The notes under the pieces: generated by a model | Told to the model about the DNA's origin: nothing | What the model saw: only the letters and a program-made list of their open reading frames with translations | The model's database searches: none | NCBI RefSeq assembly: GCF_029227915.1 | Contig: NC_079879.1 | Location: forward strand, 4,402,001-4,466,000 | Length of the DNA: 64,000 nt | DNA from: Hydractinia symbiolongicarpus | Lineage: Eukaryota > Cnidaria > Hydrozoa > Anthoathecata > Hydractiniidae | Direction of reading: 5' to 3' | Made by a program: the position numbers and the translations under genes | Shown here: piece after piece, positions 41,741-53,363 of the stretch | How the letters are laid out: each line of letters opens with the position of its first letter | Position numbering within the stretch: position 1 is the stretch's first letter

Positions 41741-42999
41741 ATTTAAGTACTCCACACAGTCCAGTCTGCCATCCAAGGTATTCATTTCGGCGTCTTGAAG
41801 CAGGTACACAAAACATCTGAACTCTCCATTTCCATCACCTTTATTGGTGATGTTCAAGGTTTTGCCATCACTTAGACGTTTCAGGGGTGTCCCTGATCCA
41901 TGCAAAATATTGTCGAGGGAGGCCCTAAAGTCAATAAACAGGGCGTACCTCTCTGTCATGAAATGCCCAATGGTGACACTTGAGTCGTGGCTACCAAAAT
42001 TTTTGACAATCTGCTCCAGATGATCCTTGGGGAGCATGGTATGGCTATACATTTCATCACGTTCGCCTTCCACCGTCACTGATATTTTTTCAATTTTTGG
42101 GTTGTAGAACACCTCATTAACACCAGCATAGGGTTTCACTTTTCCAGGGTCTAAAAAGAGTGGTAATACGCCCTTAAAGGACTTAGCAGGGGCATCAATC
42201 TGTAGATTATAACTGAATACCTTCATTCTAAGAACTCTTTTATAGTGCATTGCCCATCTTGCCTACCTTGACATCATAGCACTTGCCAGGCCCTCAATAA
42301 TGATCTTGTTGAATTTAAGCCTCAGATTAGTAATTTTATACGCAGCATCAGCTGCCTTGGCCGCCGTGCTCCCCAAGGCTGCTTTATCTCCATCTTTGAT
42401 GACGTCCCTGTAAGGCGGGAAATTTACAATGAACTGAAGGCGGTCAAAAGAGTCCTGCCGGGTAGAATGGAAGATCACGAGTCAATTCAAACATTTTGCC
42501 TAAGGGTATGCAAAAGGTGTTCCCATAGGCTGCAACAATGGCCTTTTTTCATCGGTCCCCACATGGCCACTACCACGTACCTGCAGGGCCCCGATGGTTC
42601 CGTTGTTGGGATTGATGCCTTGCAAAATAAAGCTGTTGTCCCTGTTGAATTTCGGTAACGACAGGTCCCGGTACGCGGCTAGGATATTATAATCCGATAT
42701 GTTTTGGACCTCTTTGCCGTTCAGGGTAACACTTAGATTTTTACCAAGCTTTTGCCTATATTCGACACGATCGTACGCGTCGTGTTTGTTCCCCTTAGCA
42801 TCAGGTAGAATAGAAGCCTGGGAATACCCGGAAAGATGACATCATTCTGAGGCATGTTGGGTATGTCAACGTACAGTCCCTCGTTTTGATTAATGGTTGA
42901 TGGGGTATGTGGTATCTGGAACCGTTGACGGCGTCCTTTAATACCTAGTAGCTGCTTGGTCTCCTGGTAGGAGTCCATCAGACTATCATATATATTCAT
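41741..42999 (-). pseudogene. Major capsid protein, element 2
   Basis: Starts MNIYDSLMDSYQETKQLLGI, then VPSTINQ-like TPSTINQNEGLYVDIPNMPQ and NDVIFPG. The gene is broken into three pieces by frameshifts around 42730 and 42260. The C-terminal half (IDAPAKSFKGVLPLFLDPGK, FMTERYALFIDFRASL, MNTLDGRLDCVEY) is in one frame. A single extra base removes the original stop. Double jelly-roll capsid protein by similarity to element 1. Confidence 0.78.
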
Positions 43000-43033
43000 T
43001 GTTGTTTATTATATGGGAGAATGCCGTAATGAA

Positions 43034-44348
43034 ATGGCTGATAATCCAGTATTTACACCTGAGGAGGATTTAGTAGGGACGATAAAGGCGATAAGGAGGA
43101 TAAGCAATCGACGAAACTCCCCGGAACGCAGCAACTTCCATCAAAATCGGGAGAACAGCAGGGAGGTGCGCGTAGTCGATTGGGGTTGGGCACGGAGTTG
43201 GCAGAGGAAACGCTATCTATGTCGAAGGTTGATAGCCTATACACGAAACTTATGGATGGGCTGGAAATGACACCAGATGCGTGCATTACGACAGATTTAA
43301 AATAGGGGAGGATAACCAACTTATTATTAAAAAGGTTGTGACGATCCATAGCGGAAGTAGTACTCACGCTGCAAGACGGTAACTTTCCAACCATTAGACA
43401 GATCGAGAGGTTGTTGGGTAGTACGCGTATGAAGACCAGAGGTTTTGATAAATATCAAACACCCAACAAGGGTAGCAAGGCAGAGGCCCAGAATCTCATC
43501 CAGGATGTTAATGTCCTTGTGAATAGTGGTGAAGAGGAGGCCCTGTTGAAGTAGGAAGAGGGTGAGATAATTGAGATGGGAACAATAGACGGTATTCAAA
43601 ATTTTGCATATGATGTAGAAGTTTGTGTAGATACTTCATTTACTGGTATCGATCATGAGGAAGATATTAATAGAGGAGGATTATTATCCGAAATTGGAAC
43701 CTTGCAGAATAACATCAAGGAATTGAAGAGTAAAAATATTTAATATGATAGCGAAATCAAGACGAAGGAGGGTAGGCTGAAGGAGACCCAAAAAGAAGAA
43801 GGCTAGGGTGCCAAGGCTTCAGAACATCGCCGATCTTGAGAAGGAGATTGATAATTTGAAGAGGGATAGGAAGGTTGCACTGGGAAGCCATGGCCTACGT
43901 TCCTCCGAGATTTTTAAACACCTGGAGAATATTAAGTCCGAGTTAATGAAGGTTGCCAGGGGTGATATGCCCTTGCTGGAGAAACTTAAAACCTATTTCT
44001 GTGAGCAGGGTCGACTGTAGCTAGTATAGTTTCTGCTATCGGTCTACTGGTTTCCACATTGTACTTGCCGTCACAGGAGGAAGGGATGCAGCGGCTGGTG
44101 CTGCAGGGGCAAGTGTTGCTGGGGGGTTGGGAAAAGAGTTTGTACAAAAGCAACTTGAGAGGCTTGGAAACTTTCTCAAATATCTGGCAGGCAAGGCAGG
44201 CGCTGTATTACTCGGTATCATCGGTACGGTAGTCTCCTTATTTCTGTAGGTAACGTCAGCCATCGTGATGTCCATGGCCATCGCAGCCCCTGCCAGGTTT
44301 TTTGTGCTCTATATCAAAAAAGAGATCTATTTTTTAAGCCATATGTAA
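43034..44348 (+). pseudogene. Conserved Polinton coiled-coil and membrane protein, element 2
   Basis: Starts MADNPVFTPEEDLVG, loses frame early, then a RFKIGEDNQLIIKK segment matches FEVEGNQLLYDGKK of element 1. A Gln/Glu/Lys-rich coiled-coil zone follows (43660-44010), then a hydrophobic C-terminal zone with FVQKQLERLGNFLKYLAGKA, with a stop near 44248 and an end at about 44348. Many frameshifts. Its 3' end overlaps that of the convergent gene by about 20 bp. Confidence 0.5.
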
Positions 44349-45405
44349 GCGATTATTAGGCCTACTCCTATCGTGATTAATGTGGCCTTTGTATCCTCGT
44401 GTTGATTTTGTTGGGGTTGGTCAGACATAGGAGTATGTTTTGGAGGCGTAGCATGTTTGGGTATAGCCCGTATAGTATGATCGGGAGTATGTATAGGAGG
44501 TATAGGAGGTGTACTATGCCTAGGAGGTATAAACCCTTCAATTATGCCTATCCTAAGGTTCATGTCGGAAGGCAGCATGTACACGCTATGCATAACCTGC
44601 GAGGACCCATACTGTAGCACTTTTTGGAATTCAGTGATATCATGGGATAAGTTCTCATTGCATTGGACCATTGCCTCAAATTTTTGCAATAGGATCTGCC
44701 TTGCTGTGTAGTTGCCAGCACCGGACCCGATTAAGAATGCTTTGGCTCCTGCTTGCGATTCCAGTAGCAAGACCACGTAGGCACGAATACTCTCGCTTAG
44801 CTTAGTCAGGCCCTCCGATGTATGGCCCTGACTTTTTGGCATGAAAAATTTTCCCCAGTCCCCATCAACTTTGGGTCACCATCTACCGTTTGTCAATGAT
44901 GACATCACGGCCTTGAATTTGTACAAAGCATCAGAATCTGCACCGTATTCACGGCATATCCTGAAGTGGAATAGGGTTTTTTAGCTAAGAAAACCCATCA
45001 TCATACGGCATGGATACCTTCATTCTTGCCAGAATACGACGCATGTGGTAATACACATGGAAGGTGAAGATGGATTTGATAAGGGGTACAGAACCCGTCA
45101 TGTACTTAGCACAGATGCGTAGGGCTTTTGTGGCGCAATGTGTGGCAAAGTTCACCTGAATGTTCCAATAGTCCAAGGCCTGTCGTTCCCACCCTACTTG
45201 AACAGGGTCATCAAGATAGGTTGTTGGAACTTTGATAGCATATTTGGTTAACTCGGAAAATACCACGGAAATATGGGAGTCTGTACTCACGTACAGGTCC
45301 TGGTGCTCAAGATTTGTAATACCAAGTGCCCATTCTCCCCTGTTACTTTTGTATTTTACCGAGGGATTATATTGGTATATGTTTATTTCCTTTCTTCAAA
45401 CAAAG
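44327..45405 (-). pseudogene. Conserved C-anchored Polinton protein, element 2
   Basis: The N-terminal part (45405-44985) holds INIYQYNPSVKYKSNRGEWA, RQALDYWNIQVNFATHCATK and VYYHMRRILARMKVSMPYDD. It stops at TAG-like breaks, and after about 140 bp of frame-broken sequence continues as a 171-codon open frame (SEGLTKLSESIRAYVVLLLE, MHSVYMLPSDMNLRIG, a Pro-rich linker, and an anchor ATLITIGVGLIIAYIWLKK). Element 1 keeps only the later part. No initiating ATG is seen at the 5' end, where the element appears truncated. Confidence 0.6.
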
Positions 45406-45445
45406 GATGAAACACCTTAACGGTTCACCCCTTTGTATTTTTTAA

Positions 45446-45469
45446 ACCCTTGCAAAAGAATGCAAGGGT
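45446..45469. repeat. Hairpin at the right edge of element 2
   Basis: Perfect 9-bp arms (acccttgca / tgcaagggt) with a 6-nt loop, about 40 bp outside the last recognisable element 2 coding sequence. Confidence 0.7.
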
Positions 45470-46740
45470 CAAGACATTCTCGTGATAGCTGCTCATCACA
45501 TAGCTTCATAGGAATACTCCTAAATATATTATCACGTTATCTAGCCATGTACAAATCTTAAACAAACCAATTTTAAGATTTTAGCTAAGAACGTAGATTT
45601 CAAGATAGCACTCTGCTGAAGACAGCTAGCTAACTATACCTAGCCATATTTATTTCCATTCTTTTAAAGTTTTTATTCAGTTTCTATGTTGGAGCTTGGA
45701 GGAAAGAATACGCAAGGAGAAACAACTTCATTTCTGTACGCTTTAAATGTATTGAATTTTCTATTGTTTTTAATTTCAAAAGAATCAGTGCGTGAGGTGC
45801 TCGACCGAGTCTTTTTCGCAAAAAAATGATCAAATTCCATATTCTCCTTTAATAGGGGCTAACTTTTTTCTATTGAAATCTGACTGTAACACGCTGAAGG
45901 CACGTGATTATTGTGTGGAAAGTGTGCCTAATATAAGTCGGTAAACATTGCTGTTAAAAACTTCAACAATACGTTTGGAAATAAGCGTTTAACCATGATA
46001 TTAACCTATTTTTGCAGGCTTGAGTATACCACTTTGATCATGAAAAACAATATAGATAGATATGCGCCGGACGAGTGCCGACAAAATGTGTGCTGGATTA
46101 ATGTTTATTCTAACTAAAGAAATAACTTCTTATAACAGAACGTCGTTTTAAAACGAGATATAAACTTTTTCTTTTTGTTTACAAAAATGTCGAGCAAGTG
46201 CTTCCTCGCTAATTATGTTAACATAAAAACAAAAGAAATTTTACCGATTTCAATATGGCTTCTTGTTTTGATAATATTATCAAATTCATCATCAAATTAT
46301 CTAATTGTTTTTATAACCAATCATAGTTGCGAATTGTTATTCACGAATAATTTAGTCACACAACCGCCAAAATTTCAAATTAAGTTTCTATACAGACACC
46401 TGCTAGAACCTCACGCAGTGTTTCAATAGAATTAAAAGAGTTGTTTCTCCTTCCGTATTCTTTCCTCCAAGGTTGGAGTTGTGACTGTCTAGTTATAGCT
46501 CTTGAGTGACCTCTGGCTAAAAAGTGAAAGTAGCCAAATACAGTTTTTAGCTAGCTATATCAATTTTTATGATGTTAAATGCAATTAGGTATATAACTAC
46601 ACATTATATTATTTTCATGAAAACATATTCCACAAAATAAATTTTTTAACTGGACAGGGTAATGGTGGGCTGTTTTGTGTGTGTTTTTATTTAATTTGAA
46701 GCTATGTTAAGTTTTTTTTGGAAAAGGTTATTACGCCAAT
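45470..46740. other. AT-rich spacer
   Basis: No gene recognised. An open frame at 46175-46429 is AT-driven with no family features. Confidence 0.5.
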
Positions 46741-46748
46741 AGGCATGT

Positions 46749-47100
46749 ATGACACAGTTTACCTGTACCTCACCTGATATAATAAGTGATATTTTTCTGT
46801 TCCGTAGTAGCACTTATAATTTGAGAAATGAAAGAGAACTTTGCTATCGCACAGCAAAAACGTCCACTTATGGCACTGAAACTATCTCAAATTTTGCGCC
46901 AAAATTGTGGCAGATGATACCATCAAATATAAAAACATCTGAAACGTTACAAGAGTTTAAGTCAAAAATTAAGAAATGGAACCCAGAAAGTTGCCCTTGT
47001 AGGTTGTGCAAACCGTATATTAATGGATTAGGTTTTATTTGACAGGCAGACTTTTATTTAGTATTTATAGCATTTTGCGGTTTGTTTTTGTTGTTTTTTT
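46749..47100 (+). mobile_element. 3' end of a non-LTR retrotransposon
   Basis: The frame YNLRNERELCYRTAKTSTYG, TETISNFAPKLWQMIPSNIK, ...EFKSKIKKWNPESCPCRLCK then YINGLGFI and TGA is the characteristic C-terminus of jockey-like reverse transcriptases. Nothing upstream continues it, so it is a 5'-truncated insertion, the usual fate of LINEs. A T-rich tract follows at 47085-47112. Confidence 0.75.
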
Positions 47101-50100
47101 TTGTTTTTTTTCCCCGAATTTTCTGGCATACCACTTCCTTGCAATATATAGGATCTCAAAAATAAAAGCTATAGTCTAACCATCCTTTATTTCAGGATGA
47201 TGGTATGCAAAGCAAAGAAGTCAAATTAACTAAATTAATTGCCTTCTTCATTGACTTTAATTAGCGACTTTTCCCGAGAAGCTAGAATTTTTTAATTTTT
47301 TTTTACACGTCAATGTAAAAGAAATTGTTAATAATAATAATAATACAACGACCTTAGTCCAGTGACACAATTAATTTATTAACATTAACTGAAACTTATT
47401 CTGCAAAATAAAATTATATTGTAACAACGGGTTGTAAACTGTTTTAAAAGGTTTTTCTCAGGAAAGGGTATATATCACACTTATTTAGATGTGGAAAATT
47501 GTTTACTTGTACTAAGCTCTCAGCCTGAAGTAAAATTCATTTTTGAACTTTCACCGGGAACTTTCTTCCAAAAACAAAGCAGGTTGCTCGACTGTTTCTG
47601 CTTTGATGGGGTAGCAATAAGTTGTAAACTGTGTTTTTATTTCGGCCAAAGTTTATTTAAAAAAATACATATATATCAACCGAAACACTACGATGGCCTT
47701 ACTAGATTTACGACATACTGCATACCTGTACTAAAACGCTCCACCTGAATGGGTGACGCTTTTTCAGTTCTTATTAGGTGCTCCACTGGGTATTAAATGC
47801 CAGGCAGCACTGTTATTTGACGTAGGTCTCTTAGCTAGTTGAGAAAACGTGCCAAGATGTTGTGAATTAGACTTACACGACAGTGTGAAGCTCCTTTTAT
47901 ATTTTGTTACTGTTTATAACTGAAGTTAGTTGTACTGAGTCTTGTGACTTTTCCAGGTTACCGTAATGATCCGATTAAGCGCCGGGCATTTGTAAGCACA
48001 CCCTTAAATAAACGCCCAGGTAATTTCCTCAGTTCAATAAGCGTCCAGCAGTTTGAAGTTTTATTTTTCAAAAAAAAAAAGTTGAAAATTACCATTGTCT
48101 TTAATTTGTACATAATTAGGAGAAAATTATAAACGCCCAGCATTTTTTAAGTGACCCTCCCCCTCGATTAAGCGCCCATGCAAGAAACCCAAAAATTTAT
48201 TAAGCGACGAGTATGGCTGAGTATGGCTGTGTTTATTTATCTTCATCCAGCCCTCATGCTCAAAAATTACTCGTACTATTTACGTACGTTCATAAAATAA
48301 TATGCAAAAAGGTCTTTATGTATCATGAATGCTTTATATGCATTACATAATAAATTTTATATTACATGCCGCACGCTCTGGACGCAGCGAATTGCGTACG
48401 TATGACCATTTGATTTCTCTTGCAGCGCAGATGTTAAAGACGCAGGTCTTCTTGTTGTATACTAAAATTAATGTGATTGTTGAAAATTTTAATTTTGACA
48501 TCTTTTTCGAATGTTGGTCTACTAGCCGTATACGTCTGTCTGTCAGGAAAAATGGTACCGCAAGTAATAAGCAAGAAAAAAATTACGCATACGTAAACAT
48601 TAGTAAGGAAACATAAAAAAATCCGAAAACATGTTGTATACAAAATACTTTTTTTAACTTTTTGAAGCAGAATTACAACCTACATTAAGAAAAAGCTGTA
48701 CAGTACGTCTACCATACTTTTATAATGTTTTATCTAAAAAAACACTCGAATTGCTAAGGAATCCATTAGAAAACTGCTCTGTTTCTGCTTTCTCCGACCA
48801 GGATTTAAACCTGGGTTTCCATAAAGTGGTGTCTTAAGAAATAGAAGATCAGAGAGCATCAATAATGAAAAGAACCTTTCTACTCAATAATTTTTAAACA
48901 GATAAATACTGTTTTGATCTTTCAATATCTTTTAATTATTAAAAATTTTGAAATTTTATCCTATTTTTAACTGTTTTTTTTTATTATTTCATAGAAACTT
49001 GACAAATAACTTAGCATTACATTTTTCAAATACCAAGTTATCAGTTTTGTTAATTTATGCTGATTCAGATTTATAATGGACTTTGACGTATGAAACATAT
49101 TGGAACCTAATAGGGTAAACGTCCTTGATGGTACCCTGGACGTACCGGGGCGTGCATATTCAAATGTGAGTAGAATATGTTCTATCGCCAACCACTTTTT
49201 GCTGACTCCAAATTTGTCTACAAAGGTCATCAATTAATGAGTGTTTTACAGTTTTGTAATATTTATCTGGCGCGTAAAACTAAAATGCTTTAAAAAAAAT
49301 GTATTCGTCATTGTATACTTCGTATAATTTTTGTTCTAATTTTCAAAGTTATTTAAAAAAAAATTTACTGTTAAAGTATTCGTGCTTTCTTGATTATTCT
49401 ACTACTTCCTTCATTTAGCGGAGCGGAGTGGAGCCATATTGCTTTCCTTTCAACAGGTTAGTAAATTAAAAACTCAGAAGCAATATGAAAAATATATTTC
49501 ACTCTTTCCAGACCAACATTTATTCTGATATGTTAAAAAATAAGGAAGGTGAATAACACTCTTCGCAAACAGGAAGTTTAAATCACACAGGTGGAGTTTT
49601 GCGTTACCCTGACGACTGTATTAGTTGCCTGCTAAATTTAAAAGGTACATCATAAAAAAAACATGATGATTTCAATTGGATAAATTAGAATGATGAAATT
49701 AACAGAGTTGAAAAACCAAATTTAATACGTATATATTCAATATTCAATTTCTATAAGATGATTTTTTAATTTTTAGTAGAATGTTGTTAATAAATATGAA
49801 TAGTGTTGTTAACACATATAAATATTAGGTTTAATCGAGAATTAAATTTCAAAAGGAATTTAAAAGCCCACCTGTCATATCTATATTTGAGGAAGTGCTA
49901 GGTCTTTTTGTCTTTCTCACAATCTCAAATGGCTTAGTACTGTTTATATCGACTTTGAAACATATATATATATGGGTAGGTTGGTAGCATGTTATGCCTG
50001 CCCTTTTTGACTCTTATAAACTTGATGTGGAGGGGGGAGCATAAAGTGCATGCGCGCCATAAATCCTAAGCCACTGATGCTTAAGTGGAATTTAGGCCAG

Positions 50101-51042
50101 TTGTAGAATGTCTTTATACAAACACGCCAAACAAAAATATTTACTTTTTAAAATGTACAATTTCTTAAGTGGTATTGATGCTATAGGCACAAAGTGTCCA
50201 ACGCCACTTTAATAGGTAATCATTCTCGACCCCAGAGCTCTTTGAGATAAACTCGAAAGTAGGCCTGGAGCAGACATTGTGCAAAATTTAGTCACAAAAT
50301 ATTGTGTTCACGTATTTTAATAGAACAAAGATGAAACATGTTAGTAAATATGGCAACACTTTGGTAACCACATAATTGTTTCATTGAGGCCCTCTTGAAA
50401 TTTAGTGTTTTTATGCAAGATGGTGTACGCAAACGTGTGGATTGCTTTTAAAAAATTATTTTAATTAAACCACATTTTTCGCAACGCATAATTAAATCTT
50501 CCGCAGTTTTAACCTGTGATTGTACTTTTGGTAAAGTATTTTTTGTATGTGTGTGTGCGCGTTTGGTTTTTGATTGAATCTCTTGATCTGACCTGGATCA
50601 CCTATTATACAGAAAATCAAAAACGCAATTTAATCACCTTGCAGAACAAATAGCCGCTTCTTTATATTTCTATTTTTACGATATATATAATTTAAGACGA
50701 GCTAATTCTCCATTCAACTGAACACCTGAACACCTAAACAACTCAATGTGACATTTCTTAGCAACATAATACGCAAAATCAGAATTCAGGTACAAGATGA
50801 ATAAAATGTCAGCTTAAAGGAAGAATGCGTATTGAATTTAACATTGTTAATTTGATGTTCAAATTTAATAGAATCGAAATAATCATATTTTATTCATGAT
50901 CTAAATTTAACATACAGGAACTAAAAGGGATTTTTCGGAGGACAAAAAGCCGCTCTTGATGTGTAAATAGTGTTCGTCTAGTCAAATTCTACTTTTGCTA
51001 TCTTGCTTTAGTTAGACTTAAAGCACCTTAAAAAAAATTGAC
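47101..51042. other. Spacer with several repeats
   Basis: No gene recognised. Contains an (AAT)n run at 47329-47346; a repeat at 47958-48210 with several taagcgccc strings; a cgtatacgtctgtctgtc fragment at 48527-48546; and ctcgaccccagagctctttg at 50226-50245, which looks like a dispersed-repeat piece. Confidence 0.5.
47958..48210. repeat. Dispersed repeat with TAAGCGCC strings
   Basis: At least five variants of (a)ttaagcgccc/ataaacgccca occur in both halves of a 250-bp stretch, around a run of A. A related copy may lie at 31915-32060. Confidence 0.45.
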
Positions 51043-52161
51043 ATGGAAAGAATCAACTTAAAAATATTCTTGATATTGGTGTGCATCATGGTGCTAATCT
51101 GTTTGAAAGAAATAATATGGACCCAGCAAAGAGGAGGAAGAAGACACTACCAAACAGAGTCAAATCAAAGCCAACCGTTTAACAAATTAAACACACTGAA
51201 AGATAAAACTGAAATTGAATTTATCGAACTTCTAAATAAGAAAGACCATTTGCAATCAGTTAGAAAACCTACAGGCAAAAGCAGCAACAAGGTAGCTAGT
51301 GAAGAAACACAAGAAGAAAGAAAACAACGATTAAAAAATTTCTGTCGAACTAATAAATCTAGGTCAACTTGGCAATACAGTCATCCTGAACAAAGACAGA
51401 TATTAGTTAGTGATAAACAGGGATTACTTTACTGCACAGTGCCAAAAGTTGCTTGCACAAACTGGAAGCGAATGTTTCAGGTATTTGAAGGACAAATGAG
51501 AGACTTGTTTTCCATAAAAGACAAAGACAAAATACACACATTGAAATACAAAACTTTTTTTGGTATGACAGAACACGAAAAGTTATGGAAAAGAGGTTCA
51601 TATTATTCTTTTATGTTTGTTCGACATCCATTTGAAAGGGTTTATTCCGCTTACCGTAATAAATTGGACAAACCATTTAGTCATTATCATCAAAAAGTTT
51701 ACGGATCTCGAATTTTAAAAATGTTTCGTTCCAACTTATCAGAAATACAGTATAAAAAAGGAGAGAATGTCACTTTTGTCGAATTTCTAAAATTCATAAC
51801 AAAATCCTACCAATCAGGTGGCTACAAATCATTGGACGAGCATTGGCAAATCATGACAAAAATATGCGTACCTTGTTCAATGAAGTATGACTATATCGGT
51901 AAGATGGAAACTTTGATAAAAGACGCAAATAATGTGTTAACTGAAACAGGTTTAAATGGTAAATTTGAATTTCCATCGAAAGCACTTGATCACTACAAAG
52001 AGAATGCGAGCTCTTTAGCGCTTAAAAACTTTTTAGAAGTACCTATAAATGTTAGACGAGAATTATACGAAGTATACAAAGACGATTTTGAAGCCTTTGG
52101 ATACACGCCAGATAAATACCTTCAAACTGTGAGTCACACGAACAGTGTTCATCAGCATTGA
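51043..52161 (+). CDS. Carbohydrate sulfotransferase, CHST8-14 (HNK-1/C4ST) family, copy 1
   Basis: 372 residues, single coding exon, a type II Golgi membrane protein. Short basic N-terminus, membrane segment IFLILVCIMVLICLKEII (residues ~9-26), a Lys/Gln-rich stem to ~105, then the catalytic domain. The 5'-phosphosulfate loop is PKVACTNWKR at 134-143 and the 3'-phosphate loop FVRHPFERVYSAYRNK at 192-207; FVEFL, DEHWQIMTKICVPCSMKYDY and the C-terminal LYEVYKDDFEAFGY are also family marks. It transfers sulfate from PAPS to glycans; whether to GalNAc of chondroitin/dermatan or to another sugar cannot be told. All motifs intact. Tandem paralogue 5.4 kb downstream. Confidence 0.92.
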   Translation: MERINLKIFLILVCIMVLICLKEIIWTQQRGGRRHYQTESNQSQPFNKLNTLKDKTEIEFIELLNKKDHLQSVRKPTGKSSNKVASEETQEERKQRLKNFCRTNKSRSTWQYSHPEQRQILVSDKQGLLYCTVPKVACTNWKRMFQVFEGQMRDLFSIKDKDKIHTLKYKTFFGMTEHEKLWKRGSYYSFMFVRHPFERVYSAYRNKLDKPFSHYHQKVYGSRILKMFRSNLSEIQYKKGENVTFVEFLKFITKSYQSGGYKSLDEHWQIMTKICVPCSMKYDYIGKMETLIKDANNVLTETGLNGKFEFPSKALDHYKENASSLALKNFLEVPINVRRELYEVYKDDFEAFGYTPDKYLQTVSHTNSVHQH

Positions 52162-53334
52162 TAATATATAGCACTACTTCTCTTTTTTATTTTGGTAAAA
52201 TAATGTAGTCTTCGTAACATGAGCATACACCTGTATGCAGAAACACTCAGTAAAAATATATTTCTCGCCCTATTTCCTTCATATGTATGAGATTTGAACA
52301 TACACGACTTGCGATTAATTCATAGAAACACTATGACTGCTTGAACTATTATTAAGGCAGACTTAAATTAAGATGTGAGTCAATGTGGAAATGCTGTGTC
52401 CTAATGTTGTAGATACACATATCCAAACAGCTGTCTTACAAGAAAACTTAATTCATATAGCCGTTCCTACATTGCTCATAAAATGGGATCCTTAAAGATT
52501 GACATTTTTTTTAATATTATAAAATTATATTTAAGTTACTGAACTGCTTTGCCTGACTACAATATCGAAGCTCATTTATTGTAGTCTAGTAACAATTGTT
52601 TTTGCTGTAGCTACATTTGTAAATAATTAAGTTTCTTAATATTCAATGCTTAAATCTCTGCGTAGGCGAATCGGTGGTGTGGCTGTCATAGGAACTTAAA
52701 AAGACCACAAGCCACTCCAACGGTTTCAACACTATGGTTGGGAGGGAGCAAAAACGAATAATATATCTGTCCCATGGAAATTTATGTATTGGTTTTTTTT
52801 ATATCGTCTTAGAAAACATCTTAAGACAAAAGTGATGCTTTTTCTCAACTTTGCAAAATGACCAAAGAACTGCCGTTACATCAATATTTTAGTTTAGAGT
52901 CCTAGGTCTTAAGAATCAAATACTGTAGCTGTGACCAATAACATGACTTAAAATGATAAAAGAAATTTTATTCTGCCGAGGAGTAACCTGAATTGGTTGT
53001 GAGTGAAACCTAGCTAAAAGTACTTTCACTTTTAACTATAATATGAAATAAAGATAGCTAAAAATCATAATTAAAAAAGTGTATAGCTAGCTAAGATGGC
53101 TGAAAACTTTAAAATAAATAATTTAAATTTTGAATGTAGCCAAAAAAGCGAAGGCAACACTGCAATCATGTTTTCTCGAAACAAAATTTCAAAACACTTT
53201 AACTAACTTGTTTCTGATTAAAAATAAAACTCTATTCATGATTTCGATTCAAGTTTTGCATAAATTATAGCAATACGGTGTTCTCGGCAGTCCGCATCCA
53301 ATTCTTAACAAAATGAGAAAATTTTGAATAAATT

Positions 53335-53363
53335 AAAAATCAGCACGAATCGTGCTGATTTTT
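53335..53363. repeat. 29-bp perfect palindrome
   Basis: Arms of 14 bp (aaaaatcagcacga / tcgtgctgattttt) around a single A. Confidence 0.9.

Larger units (their letters stand above)
36100..45410. mobile_element. Polinton/Maverick element 2, internally deleted, no termini seen
   Basis: About 9.3 kb carrying diverged homologues of element 1 genes in reversed order: SAP-polymerase, two membrane proteins, packaging ATPase, BRO, integrase, small membrane protein, capsid, coiled-coil protein and the C-anchored protein. The element is inverted relative to element 1. No terminal inverted repeat or target duplication was found around 36.0 or 45.4 kb, so the ends are lost. Divergence from element 1 and different gene content show that it is not a recent copy of it. 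Confidence 0.88.

Noticed and set aside
13506-45410. CRISPR array, bacterial operon or prophage interpretation
   Set aside because: Spliced host exons, Polinton termini and animal gene families make this eukaryotic DNA; no regularly spaced identical repeats with unique spacers exist.
48740-48800. tRNA-like T-arm (ccagg-tttaaat-cctgg) on the minus strand
   Set aside because: A perfect 5-bp stem and 7-nt loop, but no acceptor, D or anticodon arms could be drawn around it.
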